The notes under the pieces are model-generated. The model was not told the origin of the DNA. It was given only the letters and a program-made list of their open reading frames with translations, and searched no databases. Made by a program: the position numbers and the translations under genes. A stretch of 64,000 nt of DNA from Gymnorhina tibicen (taxonomy: Eukaryota; Chordata; Aves; Passeriformes; Artamidae), in the NCBI GenBank assembly GCA_013399875.1, contig VXAZ01004042.1, positions 248,001 to 312,000 on the forward strand, in the 5' to 3' direction. Positions 1 through 13,362 of the stretch are shown one piece after another. Each line of letters opens with the position of its first letter. The stretch's first letter is position 1.

Positions 1-1749
1 AAAAGAAAAAAGAAGGGAACATCCAGTGATACTGAAATGCTACAAAGCAGAAACTGAGAAAGGTTTTCACACAAACTAGAACATGGAACTTATTGCCAAA
101 GTCTTTCACCGAGGCCAAGAGTGTAGCAAGATGAGAGAACAAAAGGCACTTTACACAGGTACCCCTGGAACAGCAGCAGTCAGAAATGCTCAGGTTTTAC
201 AGCAGAGACCAGCCTTTTATTCCTCCCCCCAGTGATTAGGAAACCAGGGCATGTTGTCTCATTTGCTATTCCTCCAGAAAAGCTTAATTTTTTTGACTTT
301 CAGAGGCAGGATATTGGCACAAACAGAATTCTGAGTTGAGACCATGGGCCTATATTTATGTAACTTTCTGTAACACAAATAAGAATTTTGTGGTGTTTAA
401 TCTTGACAAATGCAGGGTGTAAGTTATCACATAGAATCGTCACTTTCAGACACAAACATACTAAATTTCCAAGAAAACATCCTTTACAGACTCCAAATTA
501 GCCAACCTGTGCTCCATTGTTCATTCTTCAGGAAAGTTAAACAGGTTTTCATTTGCTGACAAAAGTCAACCTCACTAAATTTTATGGCTTGCATAGTGAG
601 CAGGATGATTAACCATGAATCACAAGATAGAAATTCCTTCAGGGTATTTTCAGGAGCTGTGAAATAGCCATCGACAAGATGGTATCAGTATTTTGTCCCG
701 GTCTTTTTAAAGGTGTATCCTCAACGCTCACACATTGGGCCTGCAGTATTACAGGCTACAGTCATTTTTAGGTCATGCTTCAGTCACGCCTTGGCATCTC
801 ACATGTGACCAGCCCCATCACCTGACAGATGGAAGGATGGTAGCTGGGTCACCTTTGAGCCCTAAGGCCAAGACAGGTGAATAAAAACACATTTATACTG
901 CCGGAAAATTCAGAAGAGAAACAAAGGGAATGTACAACCCAGCTCTCTTCTTTATTTAAGATCCCCCCCCAAGCAATTATAGATGAATTATGCACTCTGT
1001 CCCTCTCCTGTGTATGCACTTTCTCGCTGGCTAGATTTTAGTAATCTATTATTCATTGCCTTGCTCTCTCTTCCCTGCTTTTCCCTCTCTCCACGCCGCA
1101 GGGATTTGCAGGGCTGCTGGGGGGACTCCTGCCCCAGCCCTGCACAGACCCCGCTCCTCCCACTCACCATTAGGGGTTATTGCCATCTGCTGGAAAACCA
1201 GGAGGGACTGCCAGGGAAACTCATCCCAGGTCCTGGAAGTAAGGGCAGGCCCCTTAAACTGGGTGGATAACCTGGGGCTCACTGCAGTACAAGTGTCATC
1301 TTTGGGGGTGTTGGAGGAACAAGATGCTCCCGGGGCTCTGGGCGGACCCCATGCAACAAGACAATTCCACAGAACTCGGCTGTCAGGCAGGTGAGCAGGC
1401 CTGGTTTAAATACAGATCTTTCCAGGGTATTTTGTTAGATATATAAGACGACTTCTTCCTCCCAAGGGTTCAGTAAATAAACACAAGTGAGAAGACTCAC
1501 ATTTAAAATTCCCCTAAGCAAGCAGGTATTTTAGGAACAGTAAGATCTTCAACATCTTACAAAAAAAACCTACTCTGGAAAGAGGGATTAAATTCCCATT
1601 TCAGGGGCTCCTGACTATTTCTGCAGCTTCTGGCAAATGACCTAATGGTCCTGCTGGGCCAAATGTGGGAGGAAAAGTCTACTGTACTTTGTATAGATGA
1701 CTGTTAACAAACACTTTTAGAACAAGCTTTCATGCTTTTATATTATATG
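1..1749. other. Intergenic or intronic DNA, no gene seen
   Basis: Mixed-composition non-repetitive sequence with a C-run near 963. Overlapping short open frames near 983-1,394 on both strands lack recognisable domains. It could be intron of a neighbouring gene that extends beyond the window. Confidence 0.5.
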
Positions 1750-2578
1750 GCCTTATAGGGGACCTTAGAAATCATCCAGTTCCAACGCCCTGCCATGGGC
1801 AGGGATACTTTCCACTAGACTAGGTTGCTCAGAGCTCCATCTAGCTTGGCCTGGAACACTTCCAGGGATGGGGCATCCAAAACTTTTCTGGGAAACTTGC
1901 TCCAGTGCCTCACCATCCTCACAGTAAAGAATTTCTTCCTAATATCTAGTCGAAACTGAAATCTCTTTCAGTTTGAATCCATTCCCCCTTATCCTGTCAC
2001 TACAGGCTCTTGTAAAAAAGTCCCTCTCCCTCTTTCCTGTGGGCTCCCTTCAGGTACTGGAAGGCTGAAATTAGGTCACCCCGAAGCCTTCTCTTTTCCA
2101 GACTGAACAAATCAAATTCTCCCAGGCTTTTCTCATATGAAAGGTGCTCCATCGCTGTAATCATCTTGATGGCCTCCTCTGGACTTGCTCCAGCAGGTCA
2201 ACGTCCTTCCTGTGCTGGAAACCCAGAGCTGATCCAGTGCTCCAGATGGGTCTCACCAGAGCAGAGCAGAGGGGCAGAATCCCCTCCCTCACCTGCTGCC
2301 CGTGGTGCTTTGGAAGCAGCCCAGGACACTGTTGGCTTTCTGGGCTGCAAGGGCACATGGCTGGGACATGTCCAGACTCTCATTCACCCCAAGCTCTTCT
2401 CAGCAGTGCTGCTCTTGATCTGTCCAGCCCCCAGCCCGTGCTGACACCTGGAGTTGCCTCAACCCAGCCTGGTCCTACTAAACTTCATCAGGTTCCCATG
2501 GCCCCACTTCTTGAGCCTGTCCAGGTCCCTCTGGATGACATCCCGTCCTTCAGGTGTGAAGCGCAACTTCAACTATGT
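1750..2578 (-). mobile_element. CR1 LINE fragment (about 0.8 kb)
   Basis: Antisense CR1 sequence: GGGGACCTTAGAAATCATCC, CACTTCCAGGGATGGGGCAT, the AAGAATTTCTTCCTAATATC segment, TTTTCCAGACTGAACAAATC and GATGGCCTCCTCTGGACTTG, continuing to the GTCCAGGTCCCTCTGGATGA block. It is on the minus strand with its 3' end near 1,750, truncated near 2,578. Open frames across it are remnants or shadows; no intact reverse transcriptase is present. Confidence 0.9.
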
Positions 2579-5500
2579 TGAAGCTCAGCTGCAATCACTG
2601 CCAAAGGAAAATTAATTAATCTCTTAATGGGAGATGAAATTGCAGCTCTGATTCGCTGTGTTACCATTTATTCCTGACTGTATGTTGCAGTTATTTTTTA
2701 TCCCCCAGAGAGATGCTTTTATAGAAGCCTACAGATTACTTTTTATAGTTCTAAATCTTTTACTTCTTTATTTGCAACTTGAAGTAACTTTTCAATTAGC
2801 TTGTCAGATAGCAAAAAGGCTAAGCAAGGTACTCCAGTGGGTAATAACCCTGACCAAGGAAAATACAATGTAGAGCAGACACAACTACATTTACTAGACA
2901 AACCTACAATGCAGCAAAAAGATTTAGTTCATATGAAAGATAAAATTGCAAAACAATTCAAAATACTTGAAAACCCAAGCACTTGTTCTGGAATAATTTT
3001 TACTTAAAATTACATGTTTAATCTTCATTTTAGTATCCTGAATATTTGGCTTGATTTGAGTGCTGGGAAGTTTAGCACAATTACTAGATGACAGATAGTG
3101 TTCAGATTAACTTCCTAGGCTGAGGAAATCTGACAGTCACTTGTCTCCAGACAAATCATACTCTGACAAGATGATGTGCTGATGACTCTCCGTTTTCTGT
3201 AAATTCTGCAATTTTTCATTCTGTGATTGTACAGCAAGAGAAAGACAACTGACCTTGCTAAAATCAATGCTCCCCAAAATAAAAGAAGCCTTTGATTTGG
3301 TCAAGATCTTCTTGCGAACGCTGTTGAAACTTTACAATACATTGATTTTTAATAAACTAAAAACTGGATCCGCAGAGGCTGAAGGGCCTTCTCACACTGG
3401 GGGTTTGCCACATGTATTTCATCCCCAGATTTATTCCTCTTAATTGACCATAGGATGAAGTTATTATTTTGTTATCTAAGTCCTGTGCTGGAGAATATAA
3501 TGAAGGAAGTGGAGTACTCAGAGTTGTTCACATTTAGAATCCACACTGCTAGGAATAGCTAGCAATAGATACAACATGGTAAAAAGGTGGCTCCTGTGCT
3601 GAAGAATTAAAGAGAGAATAAATAAAAGAGAGAAGATGTTGTGGGAACTGGACAGCCTTGGTGCTGCAGCTATAGTGTGTGACAAAGAAACCCATGGCAA
3701 AGTGCTTGGAGCTGCAGGGGGGCCCTATGGTTCCCAAATTCCCTCTTCTCCCCAGGGAATCTATGTCTCTAGGCAACACAAAAAATACCACAGCAGAATG
3801 GCAGAATTGGTCTTACTGCTTGTTTTGGGGGATGCTTCACTGGAGTGTTTTATTGACTTCTAGCAATAATTAATTTACTGAGAGCACACCAAGCCTATCC
3901 TGCTGGTGGTTCATTTAGAGGTTTAATTTAGGGATTTTTTTTGAGTTACTGATTTTAGAACTGCTTTAGGGTAGGAGATAAGGTAATATGATCCATGTAG
4001 CTGGTTCTCACAACTTTCTTTGTGCTCATTTGATTTAGGGGCTGCCTTGGCTGACGCAGAGCACTGCAACACCAGGGCTGTGCTCAGGTGAGTTTCTCCG
4101 TCTCTCCCTGCCCACCAGCCCCCAGCGTGCCTTCACTGGCCCCACTTACTGAGTAAAGGAGTAGTTCTGTCCTCCCATGCAATGCCCAGGGCTGGGGAGG
4201 TGGCAGGTGCACTTCAAGCCTCTTCCCAAACCCTAGGGGAGATCCCAGCAGGAACCTGCCCAGAAGCCAGAGGAGAAGCAGTGGGTCCTCAGGTCACTGC
4301 CCCATGGTGCTGCCACCCAGGAGGTGCTCAAAGAAAGTCTCAGCTGAGGGGGTGCTGGGGACACCAGAGGAGGCTCAGCTGGGACCAGTTTCTGTGCAGG
4401 GAAGGGGAAGCAGCAGGCAGAGCTGTGGTCACCTCCTGTCAGGGGTTTCTTGACTTCTGCCCAGGAGATCACAAAAGTTTCCCTTCACTCCTCAACACGC
4501 AGCCAGGCTGCTGCAGAACACAGGTTTAAGACAGTGAAGATTTTTTGTTAATATGTTTCCATTTCAAAACCTGGAAGGTTTTATATAGCAGGGCACAGAT
4601 TTTTCTGACAAATCTAATCCCAGCCAATGCCATGCCATAATCTCCTAATTACACTATGCAGTGGGATCAGTCTCTCTAATCCCTAATTATATCTTTGCTC
4701 GGAAAATGTTTAGTCTCATTTCTGTCTCTTCTACATGGTCTCCAGCTGCCCAAAGAGTCCTCAGAGCTGCTAATAGCAATAATCTGCTGAGGTAGATCCC
4801 AGCAGTTTCTTAGAAGGAAACTACAAATTATCCCTAAAAAGTAATTCAGTTATCCCAAAACTGTTCATAAATTTGACCCAAATTTGTGGGGGAAAATAAC
4901 AAACAAGAAAACAAAAACATGATTAATTGTTGGTGACAGTTCTTCCCACTGCAGAGAGAGGACACTGCAGGATGCTCCTGGCCCCACTCCCTTGGAGGCT
5001 CTTTCAGTTTGCACTGAAAAACCCTCACCCACAAAGAACTGGAGACCCACATCCGCTCCAAATGAATCTCCACCCATTAGGGAGCATTTAGCCAAGGAAC
5101 AGCGATTGCCTGGCTATTCAGGAGATCATCCCTGAACAAGACATTATTTATTGGTCAATTGGACACAGCAGCAGCGTTTTAGGTCACTGTGAGATCCTTG
5201 TCATTCACCCAGTGCAGAGGGGGCACAGCTGCTTTCTGAGGGAGGATTTCTCAGCGTGGTGCTGGCTGGCATCTTGAATGTGTAGGAACAGATCTGTGTA
5301 TGGAGCCTCTCCTTTTCTTCTTTTTTTTTTAATAAATGCAAGGAAATAAAATGTTTTAATGTGGGTCAGATGGAATGGTTTTTGTGGATGAGCCTTTTTT
5401 TAGCTAAAAAGAAACACCTGCAAATATTACATACTGCTCACTTTGGTAATTGCTTCTTTGTTTCTTTTATTAGCATTCTGGTTCAGCTGCTAACTGAAAA

Positions 5501-7977
5501 AAAATCAGTAATTTTCTCAAACCAGTTCATAATGCTGGGATGGGGCTGCCTCCCTGTTCAGAATAATAATGGTGGTCTGCTTAATGTAGGTGTCAGTTTA
5601 GTGACCTGTGGAAAGTCTGCAGTAAAAGTAGTATGTGGTTCTTCTTCAGTCCTGTACAGCTTCCACAAAACAAAAGAAATCAGTGGTCTGTGGGCCTGAC
5701 CTTACCACTGTAGCAGCTGGTAGAAGGCACTTGATAATATTTCATCAGGATTCAGACATTTAATAACAATTACTATGTAAAAAAATGCAGAGTTAGATTA
5801 ATCTCATATTATTAGAAATGTGAACCATTAATATTGTAAGAGGACCATTAAGGGGTGGACGGCTAAAAAAGATGATCCAGCAGTACCAGGAGAGCTTGAG
5901 GACATGTTTGAAAGCAGCATTTAGTTCAAAATGCTGCAGGAAAACCAGTAACAGGCCATGAAGGGTGTGGATATAGAGGCGGAGGCATATGATGCAAAAC
6001 AAAATTTTCTTCCTAAAAATCAGTAAGAAGGAGTGGGAGCAGTGCTAATGGGGAAGCTGGGGAGATCACCATACCTCTCCTCCCTCTGGCAGGCACGGGA
6101 CACTGTGCTGTCTGCACATGCACCAGCCTCCCTCTTTTAATAAATGCCTCAGGGTATTACAAGCAGCCTGATTTTAAATTTCAGCCTCAGTGGGGACATC
6201 ACTTCTTTGTCCCACTGCTGGCAGGTAGTCCATCCTTTCCCTCTATTGAAATGTGACCAGGAAAATGCCCCAATATTCACCACCACTGAGAAAACCCAAA
6301 TACTGGGAACTACTAGTTTGGGTCCCCAAACCAAACACATCTGACAGTGCCTCTGTGGTGCTGGAAGCATTTGACAGGACCAGAGGACAAAACAGGGTGG
6401 CGTCAGCCCAGGATGTCTTTTGCAACAGCAAATGTTTTTCACAGGTAACACGTGAGCTGAGTCATTGCAAAGGTGCCTCAGACCTTGGACAGGTATTTTG
6501 GATGTGTAACACTGGAGGTAGGATACCCATGGACAAGCTCCATCACCCACTGGTTTCAGAGCCCAGCACTGCCGTGCCATGGGCACTGAGGCAGGCACGG
6601 AGCAGTTTTGTTCACACATCAGACTGAAGACCTGGGCCACAGCATGACCATTCCCCATGCTCCATGGGATGGGAGAAGCTCATAGGAGAGGGAGAGAGCT
6701 CTTTGTGTTTGTGTAGGAGGAGACTTCAAGAGAAGAAAAAGTAAGCAGGAGGACCTTCAATATTCCCTTTTTGCAGGGAGAGAGCTGGCTCTCCTCTGAG
6801 CTCAGGGCTACTCTATCACCCAGAAATGTGCTCCAGGACAGAGGAACTGCCATTTCTTTGGAGATGGAGTTGCAACAGGGTTCCTGCGAGGTGCAAGCAG
6901 TCCCTCAGCCTGATGCTGCACAAAAGCTTGATTGTGCCCAGACAATTTGTCCAAGTTGAGTAGGATTTTTGACACAGCAATGGCCCTAAAACTCAGGAAT
7001 CTCTAATTGCCATCACAACCCTCTCATTGCATGACTGATGCTCAGTATGTGACACAGCATTAATTATGCATGTTGTTTCAGAAGCTGCAGCTAATTACTG
7101 TTGTCCCGGCGAGTGCTTCTGTATTTCATCTGGTCACATAGACAGGGTTGGTAGGAACACATCACAGATTTGCTCTACCCTAGCTAGTCGTTCAAGAAGT
7201 ATACAATTGCAGTGAATCTTAGGCAAGTAGTGCCAGCAAAAGGCTGAAGGCCAGCTGGAGGTCCATCCCCAAGTCACAGTGTGAGGGTGAGATTCATACG
7301 CTCTTTCATCAAATAGGAAGAGCAGATTTTGACTCCCTGTCTTGTTAACCTCACATATTTCCTGTCATCACAGCCAGCTTGGAGGTGTGTCTAGTGAAAT
7401 ATGGCTGTAATTAATACTTCTTCACACAAGCTGATTTCCTAATTTTTAAGGAGGAGGAGCAGCAGCAGAAGCTCCTTCCAGGCAGGGCTGCGGCAGCTGT
7501 GGTGCTCCCACCTGCCTGGGGCAGCTCTTTGGCACCTGGGAGCTGCAGGACCCTCCATGGAGTCACTGTGCCTCAGGGCACCCGGGTCCTCCCTGCGGAC
7601 ACCTCCTGCACCTCGGGACCTTCTGAGCCATCCAGCCACTGAGGTCATGTCTCCAGCACAGGTGACACTCTGGACACCGTGGCAAACAGCCAGAGGCTCT
7701 CAAAAAGCGCCTGCAAAGCACAGGCAGCGCCCCTGCCCGTGTCGAGCCTGGGGTGTGCCTGTTTGTGACAGGAAGGGCCATGTGTGCCACCGCCGTGCTA
7801 CCCCAATTCCCCATTCCCTCTAAACGTGTCCGTGGCTGCCCGTGGCATCCATCAACATCCTGGTTCCGGGTCATGCCACAGCTGCTGCTCACAGCCACCA
7901 AGGATGTGAGTCACCGGGCAGCGGGTGAGCAGCCTGCTTCCCTTCAAAGCACAGTGCCCTGTCCTGACGTTTGGGGG

Positions 7978-8010
7978 TTGGTTTTGTTTTTGTTTTGTTT
8001 TGTTTTCATT
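7978..8010. repeat. TTTTG simple repeat
   Basis: Short run of GTTTT units in otherwise unique sequence. Confidence 0.8.
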
Positions 8011-9439
8011 TAATATTCCTTTCCCTGTGGGCAAAAGCCTGCCCTTCTTCGCAAGGGAAGGTCAGGGCGGAGCTCAGTCAGGGCAGCTGAAGTGCACAGG
8101 CAGAGGCAAGACGTTGTGTGCATCTGCTTTGGAGCAGTTTGAGAGGCAGACCAGGAGCAAGGAGCTTTAGTCTGAACACAGCCCTACCACCTCATCCCTT
8201 CCATCAGCATCTTAGTTATTAACATTAACTATTTAATGCTTATTAATGACATTCTACCTCTGCTACTAACATACTGTGAGACTCAAAAAATCATTCTGTA
8301 CCCCCATGTGCAATCTTTACACAGAAGAGCACTCTGACCTCTGTGAAGTGTTTCATAAACCAAGAACAATAAAAATGGTTTCCCCCAAGAGCTATTTTCT
8401 CTGTTTCAAGCAAGACTTTCCCAATATTTATTTGTCTGCTTTTAAAAAAGTAGTTTAAAATGTTCAGCAGTAAGAAGTGCCATTATAGAAACAAATTGCA
8501 CAGAGTCTTCAGCATGTGACAGTCTGGGGTAATCTCACTGACAGTATTGCACATGCATTAGAACACACATCAAATGAAAATAACATTTCAGAGGGGAACA
8601 TATTCCACGTCACTCCCCCACAAGTGTATTTCAGAGGGTAGGAGAGACCTGCAGCTGTTTGGAAAGTATTAGTCTCATTGCAGAATGAGTCAATATTTAG
8701 TGACATATCTTTTTCCAAGTAAATCAGAGTGCAGGACAAGATCTTCCACTTTACTGATGTGCTGGGGGTGCTTGTGCAGAAAGAGAGGTGGCACAAAGCA
8801 GCTGCCTACCCCACACCCTGGTGCAGCAGCGCAGCAGCCACTGCTGGTCCCTGACAGCGAGGTGCCCCCTCGGTCTGCCCTGGCAGGAGCAGCTGGTGGG
8901 TTGCTGCTGCCAGCACTGGTGGTGTGACCACAGTTTTAGGAGACACACTGCAATTTCAGGGCGGTTTTGCTCCTTGGGGAACACTCACTGTGCCCTGTGG
9001 AGTGGGCAGCAAAGAGCTCTCAATGCAGGACTGCAGCCAGCTCAGGCTCTGCCTTGGAAACAGACACACTAAATACAATGTGAGCTCTTCTGACACTTGG
9101 TACCAGGCCCAGTCTGCACCAAGTTGGTTTATGCAGCTAATGCCCTGCTGGGGCAGAGTAGCTGCTCCTTTCCCACCTTCCAGAGGGATGCTCGTCCACA
9201 GCTGCTCTGCTCCCTGGAGTGGGAGGAGCTCCAGCCACGGTCACCCGGGCACTGGTGGGGCTGCTGCTGACTTCAGGCTGCGTGGGCCGGGGCTGCACTG
9301 ACAGTGAGAACAGCCCTGCCTCACCCCACACTCGTGGTGCAAACTGAGTGAGGTCATTTCAACTGGAGAGCATCCACAGGGATGTCTCTGCGCTGAAGGA
9401 TCAGCAGAACATAACAGTCTCAAGGAATGAGAAACCCAA

Positions 9440-9531
9440 ACATACATGCACATGCATTCATCTACACACATCTTTGTGTACATACATATATGTGTGTGTA
9501 TATATACATATATATATATACATACCTGAAT
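9440..9531. repeat. CA/TA-rich microsatellite
   Basis: Degenerate alternating pyrimidine-purine tract: ACATACATGCACATGCATTC, then TGTGTGTGTATATATACATA and more TA units. Such tracts can form left-handed or cruciform DNA and are commonly polymorphic. Confidence 0.8.
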
Positions 9532-11499
9532 AAATAGTGCAATCCTTTTGTAGTGCTACCAGTAGCCTGAGGTGTTTGGTGTATTAGGCAGCAGTCAGCT
9601 TCCACCTGACTTCAATGAGTGTGGCCTGTCTACTAAATGAATGCTGACTGAGTCAAATACAAATGATCATATCAGTAACGTGTACAGAAAATAAACCTAA
9701 CTCCTCAGCTAAATTCATTTCACTGCTCTCCTTCTCTAGCTGGCATTTACAGGCTCCAAGCCTGGAAAACAATCCTGCAACAACCATCACACACAACTAG
9801 CTACAAGCACAGACCAGAGTCACAGGGATGATTTAGGCTGCGATAGCACCCTGTGATATTTAACTTTTTGACTAGCATACATAATATCCCAACTACATAA
9901 GGGAGGCAGAAGAGGTAGGTACATACCCACAAGATGAAAAGCCAGTGCAGGGAGTGCAGTGTGCCCCAGGCAGGAGCTGGAAGAACTGCTGAGGACGGTA
10001 GAGCCCTGCCCTGCTCCTCATGAGAGCTTAAACAATAGTTTTTTGCAAATATTCTTTCTAAACTAAACTGAAAAAAAAAAAAAAAAAGCAAAACCAAAAA
10101 CAAAACAAAGGGAATGTTTTTCAGCTCTTTGAAGGTACATGGGAAGTGGGAGTAGGAAATTCTGTGTAGACCCATACACCGTACATGAGTCATGACTTTC
10201 TGTTTCGGTTCATTTAGCTTCTGGGTTTGGTTTTCATTGTTGCTATATTCACCCACTGGTTTAGTAGTTTTTTGTGGTTAAAATAGCCAAGACATGGGAA
10301 CCCCTGGTCCACCGTTCCTCTGCCCAAGGGCAGTTGCAAGCTCTTGTTGCCCTCTCAGCTCCACCAGTGGAAATTCTCCTATTTTGTATGGACTGCATAA
10401 ATATTCCTTGGGTCAAGTCAGTGTGAGTCTCTGGCCTAGAGGTCACCACTCATCAACAGAGGTTAAAAAGCCCTTTCCCATCCTCACTCCTGAAAATGCT
10501 GAATACCAAATACTGTAACTGTAGTGTTGCCTGCAGCACATTCCCGGCCACCAAGCCTTAATCTGGGTGCGGAGCGGTCAGCACCCCCCCTCTCCCCTGC
10601 TGTGGTGTCCTGGGAGGTGACAGACATGTAGGGACTTTGATGCCTGCAAGTGTGGAAAAGCAGGAGATAACAGGGTCAGGGCAGGTTGCTGTGACACACC
10701 TAAATTTTGGGTTATGATTTTGTCTGAGGCTCCTCTTAGATGCGGGTGGTGTGCAATCTGCACAGCTATAAAGACACAAAGGGAATTAAAACAAAAGGTG
10801 GCTTCATTAATCTTTCCTAAAATATCTGAGGTCAGTATGAGTTCAAACCTTCCCAGTGGATGTTCAGTTTTCTGTTGATGATCCTATCAGTGATACTGCC
10901 CACTGCTAATAGCAGCACCAGGCAAATTCTTCCAGCTCTGCTCTGTCAGAGGCCCTCAGCTATGCTAATGCAACAAAACCTTTGCTTAAGGTGAAAGACT
11001 TTCCCTGGAATAGCACTCAGGAAATGTAAAGGCAGAGGAAGAAATTAAATTGAGCAAAGAAACACTTTATACATCTTTATTCCTTTCAAGTACAACACCA
11101 CACTCATTTTCTGAAGAAGTCCTCTCGACTTTCCCCAACCACATGAGCCACTTTGTCTTTGAAATTCTCTTCAGGCACATTGGTTTTGTCCACTCTTATG
11201 GACATACTTTATTCTCCCATGTTTGCTCTCACCATATAAAAGTGCAGACTTTTCACAGTAATGCACTTGACTGAACTGGAAGCAAAGCCTCACGGGGCCC
11301 ACCCTTAACCATGAGGCAGTTTGGTGCTTCCCTCTGGCATCACCTCCCCGAATTTCCAAGTGTTAGAGCAGTGAGGGACCTGTCCCAGCAGGGAGGTGCA
11401 CTCCAACCAGCAGAAACCCATAACGGCACGAGTATTTTGCTGTGTCAAATCCCTGGCAGCACCGTAGCTGCATATTTTCCCGATGCTTATCTCCTCTCC

Positions 11500-11910
11500 C
11501 AGGGTGCTCCGTGGGTGCAGCTCGAGGGAAACGTGTTTCACCAAGTCAGCGCCAACCCGCGCCAAGTCACCCTTTCATTCAGCAGCAACGAGGTCTCAGC
11601 ATCGATTCCAGCATCCCTTGCAGCGGCCAGCCCTTGGCATTCCCCCCGGCAGAACGGAAACACAGCTCACCCTCTGCCTGTCCGCGATGGGGCGGCGCGG
11701 CTTTTCTCTCCCCTCCCCGTGCCTTGCGTTCCTGCTTTTCCCCAGCTCCAGAGGAACAATCCTCGCCTTGTTCCCGCTCAGTGACCTGGCGCTGGGATTA
11801 ACACGCATGAGCGGCTGCATCGTCTGCACGGGGAAAATGCCGGGGCTGCCGGGGTGTCAGTGGCACCCGCCTTGGCCCCAGCCCTCTGCACCGCCCGCAG
11901 CTCTGGGGTG
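11500..11910. promoter_or_regulatory. Small CpG-rich patch, possible regulatory element
   Basis: CpG density rises locally (for example TCCGCGATGGGGCGGCGCGG near 11,680-11,700, and several CG dinucleotides at 11,800-11,890) relative to the flanks. No TATA box, splice-framed exon or known promoter sequence is recognised. Could be a minor CpG island or GC-rich unique DNA. Confidence 0.35.
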
Positions 11911-12605
11911 CGTGGAGGTTTGACACAACCCAGAAGAGATGATGCAAAAAAACCCCCCCAAACCCAACCCACCCTGGGTTCTGAGAGGGTGATCTATGTG
12001 GTTTCTTGGGTGGAAAGGGCATCTGCAGGGACAGCCTCGTGCTGTGCTGCTGGTGGGGCTGAGGAGCGGACTGTACAGAAGGGGGGTTAAATAGGTGATA
12101 TTTAGAGTAGCAGAGCCCCTGGATGACTTGCCTGCCAGATGTGAGTTTGATTTCCATCATCATCATCTAGGCCCTTTGTAGGGTGCTGCCAAGAACCTCA
12201 GCCCTGCCTCAGGCTGTGTGGCCCAGGGAAATTTCCCACACTGGGAGAGGGACTTGGGGAATGCAATCACCAATTGGAGGAACAAGTTAAGGACACCAAA
12301 GTGTTTTGCCCTGCTCACCAGCCACGGAGTTGGTGGGAACAGTTTCCAGCCCCTACCCAGCAGCATTTGCAGCCCCCAGGGAAGGAGTCTGCCCTTCACC
12401 CTCTGCAATTTTCTCAGGGCTGTGCTCTCCAGCTGTTCCAAAGGTCTATTTTTTTCAATTGCTGAAATGATGATGTGAAGGTTTGAATGTCTAGAATCTA
12501 GCTACCCATATGTAGCTTCTTGCAGACCTGAAGAAGTCTGGCAGCCACAGTTGGATCTGACTTTCTGCTCTGGCTGGAGGCTGAGGATGGTTCTCCACTT
12601 GCCTT

Positions 12606-12661
12606 GCTGGAAAGCTCTAAGGGAGCAAGGGAGCTGGAAAGCTCTAAGGGAGCAAGGGAGG
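12606..12661. repeat. 27-bp unit in tandem, two copies
   Basis: A 27-base unit containing CTGGAAAGCTCTAAGGGAGC is repeated twice head to tail with no visible difference. A recent slippage-type duplication. Confidence 0.85.
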
Positions 12662-13326
12662 CAAAAACATCCACCCACTGCTTTATTTGGCTGTCCCAGC
12701 ATCATCATTTTCAAGTGCTAGCAGGATGCTGCTGTAAGGCAGGATGAAGAAGCCCTGCTAGGAATGCTCTCAGAGCCAAACACTGGAGCTGGAAGCAGAG
12801 GGAAGAGCCATCCCACAGTGCAGGCCAGGTTACCTGCAGGTCCCACTTGTGCCTGAGTAGAAACACCTGAGAAAATCTCTGATAAGAACAACTTGGTGGT
12901 GCCAACCTCACAGGGGTCTTTAGGCATCAGAGCACACTTACAGAAGGTTATAATTTCAGTCTGTATCATTTCATCTTAACCCCCAGGCACATTTTGGGAG
13001 TGCCTCTTGCCCCCAAGAGCAGGAGCGAGCCCTGCTGCTGTGGGCAGTGTTTGGGACACCTGCCTGACTGGGGAGAAGAGGGAGGGCTGGAAATACATGC
13101 TCTGTACTGCTGCTCCTCCATGGTCTGTGCCCTCAGCCTGCTCATGATCCCTGCAGCCGAGCAGAGGATGGGAGCAATGGACAACCAGCAAAAAAAGACT
13201 CTTGAGACACCACATCCATCCATGCTATTCCGCTTTCACAAGCTTCCACAGCAGATGTAGTCATCAAAACATTTAGTTCCTATCCATTATTTACTCTATT
13301 AAATCAGAAATTTCAGAACTGGTTAC

Positions 13327-13362
13327 AGAAGAAGGAGTTATTATAGAAGAAGGAGTTATTAG
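13327..13362. repeat. 18-bp unit in tandem, two copies
   Basis: AGAAGAAGGAGTTATTAT is followed directly by a copy that differs only in its last base. Confidence 0.8.

Noticed and set aside
2144..2581. 145-codon plus-strand frame
   Set aside because: It is the antisense of a CR1 LINE fragment.
10066..10120. A-rich run as a retroposon tail
   Set aside because: I found no matching direct repeat upstream and no recognisable element body, so it is treated as a simple A-rich repeat.
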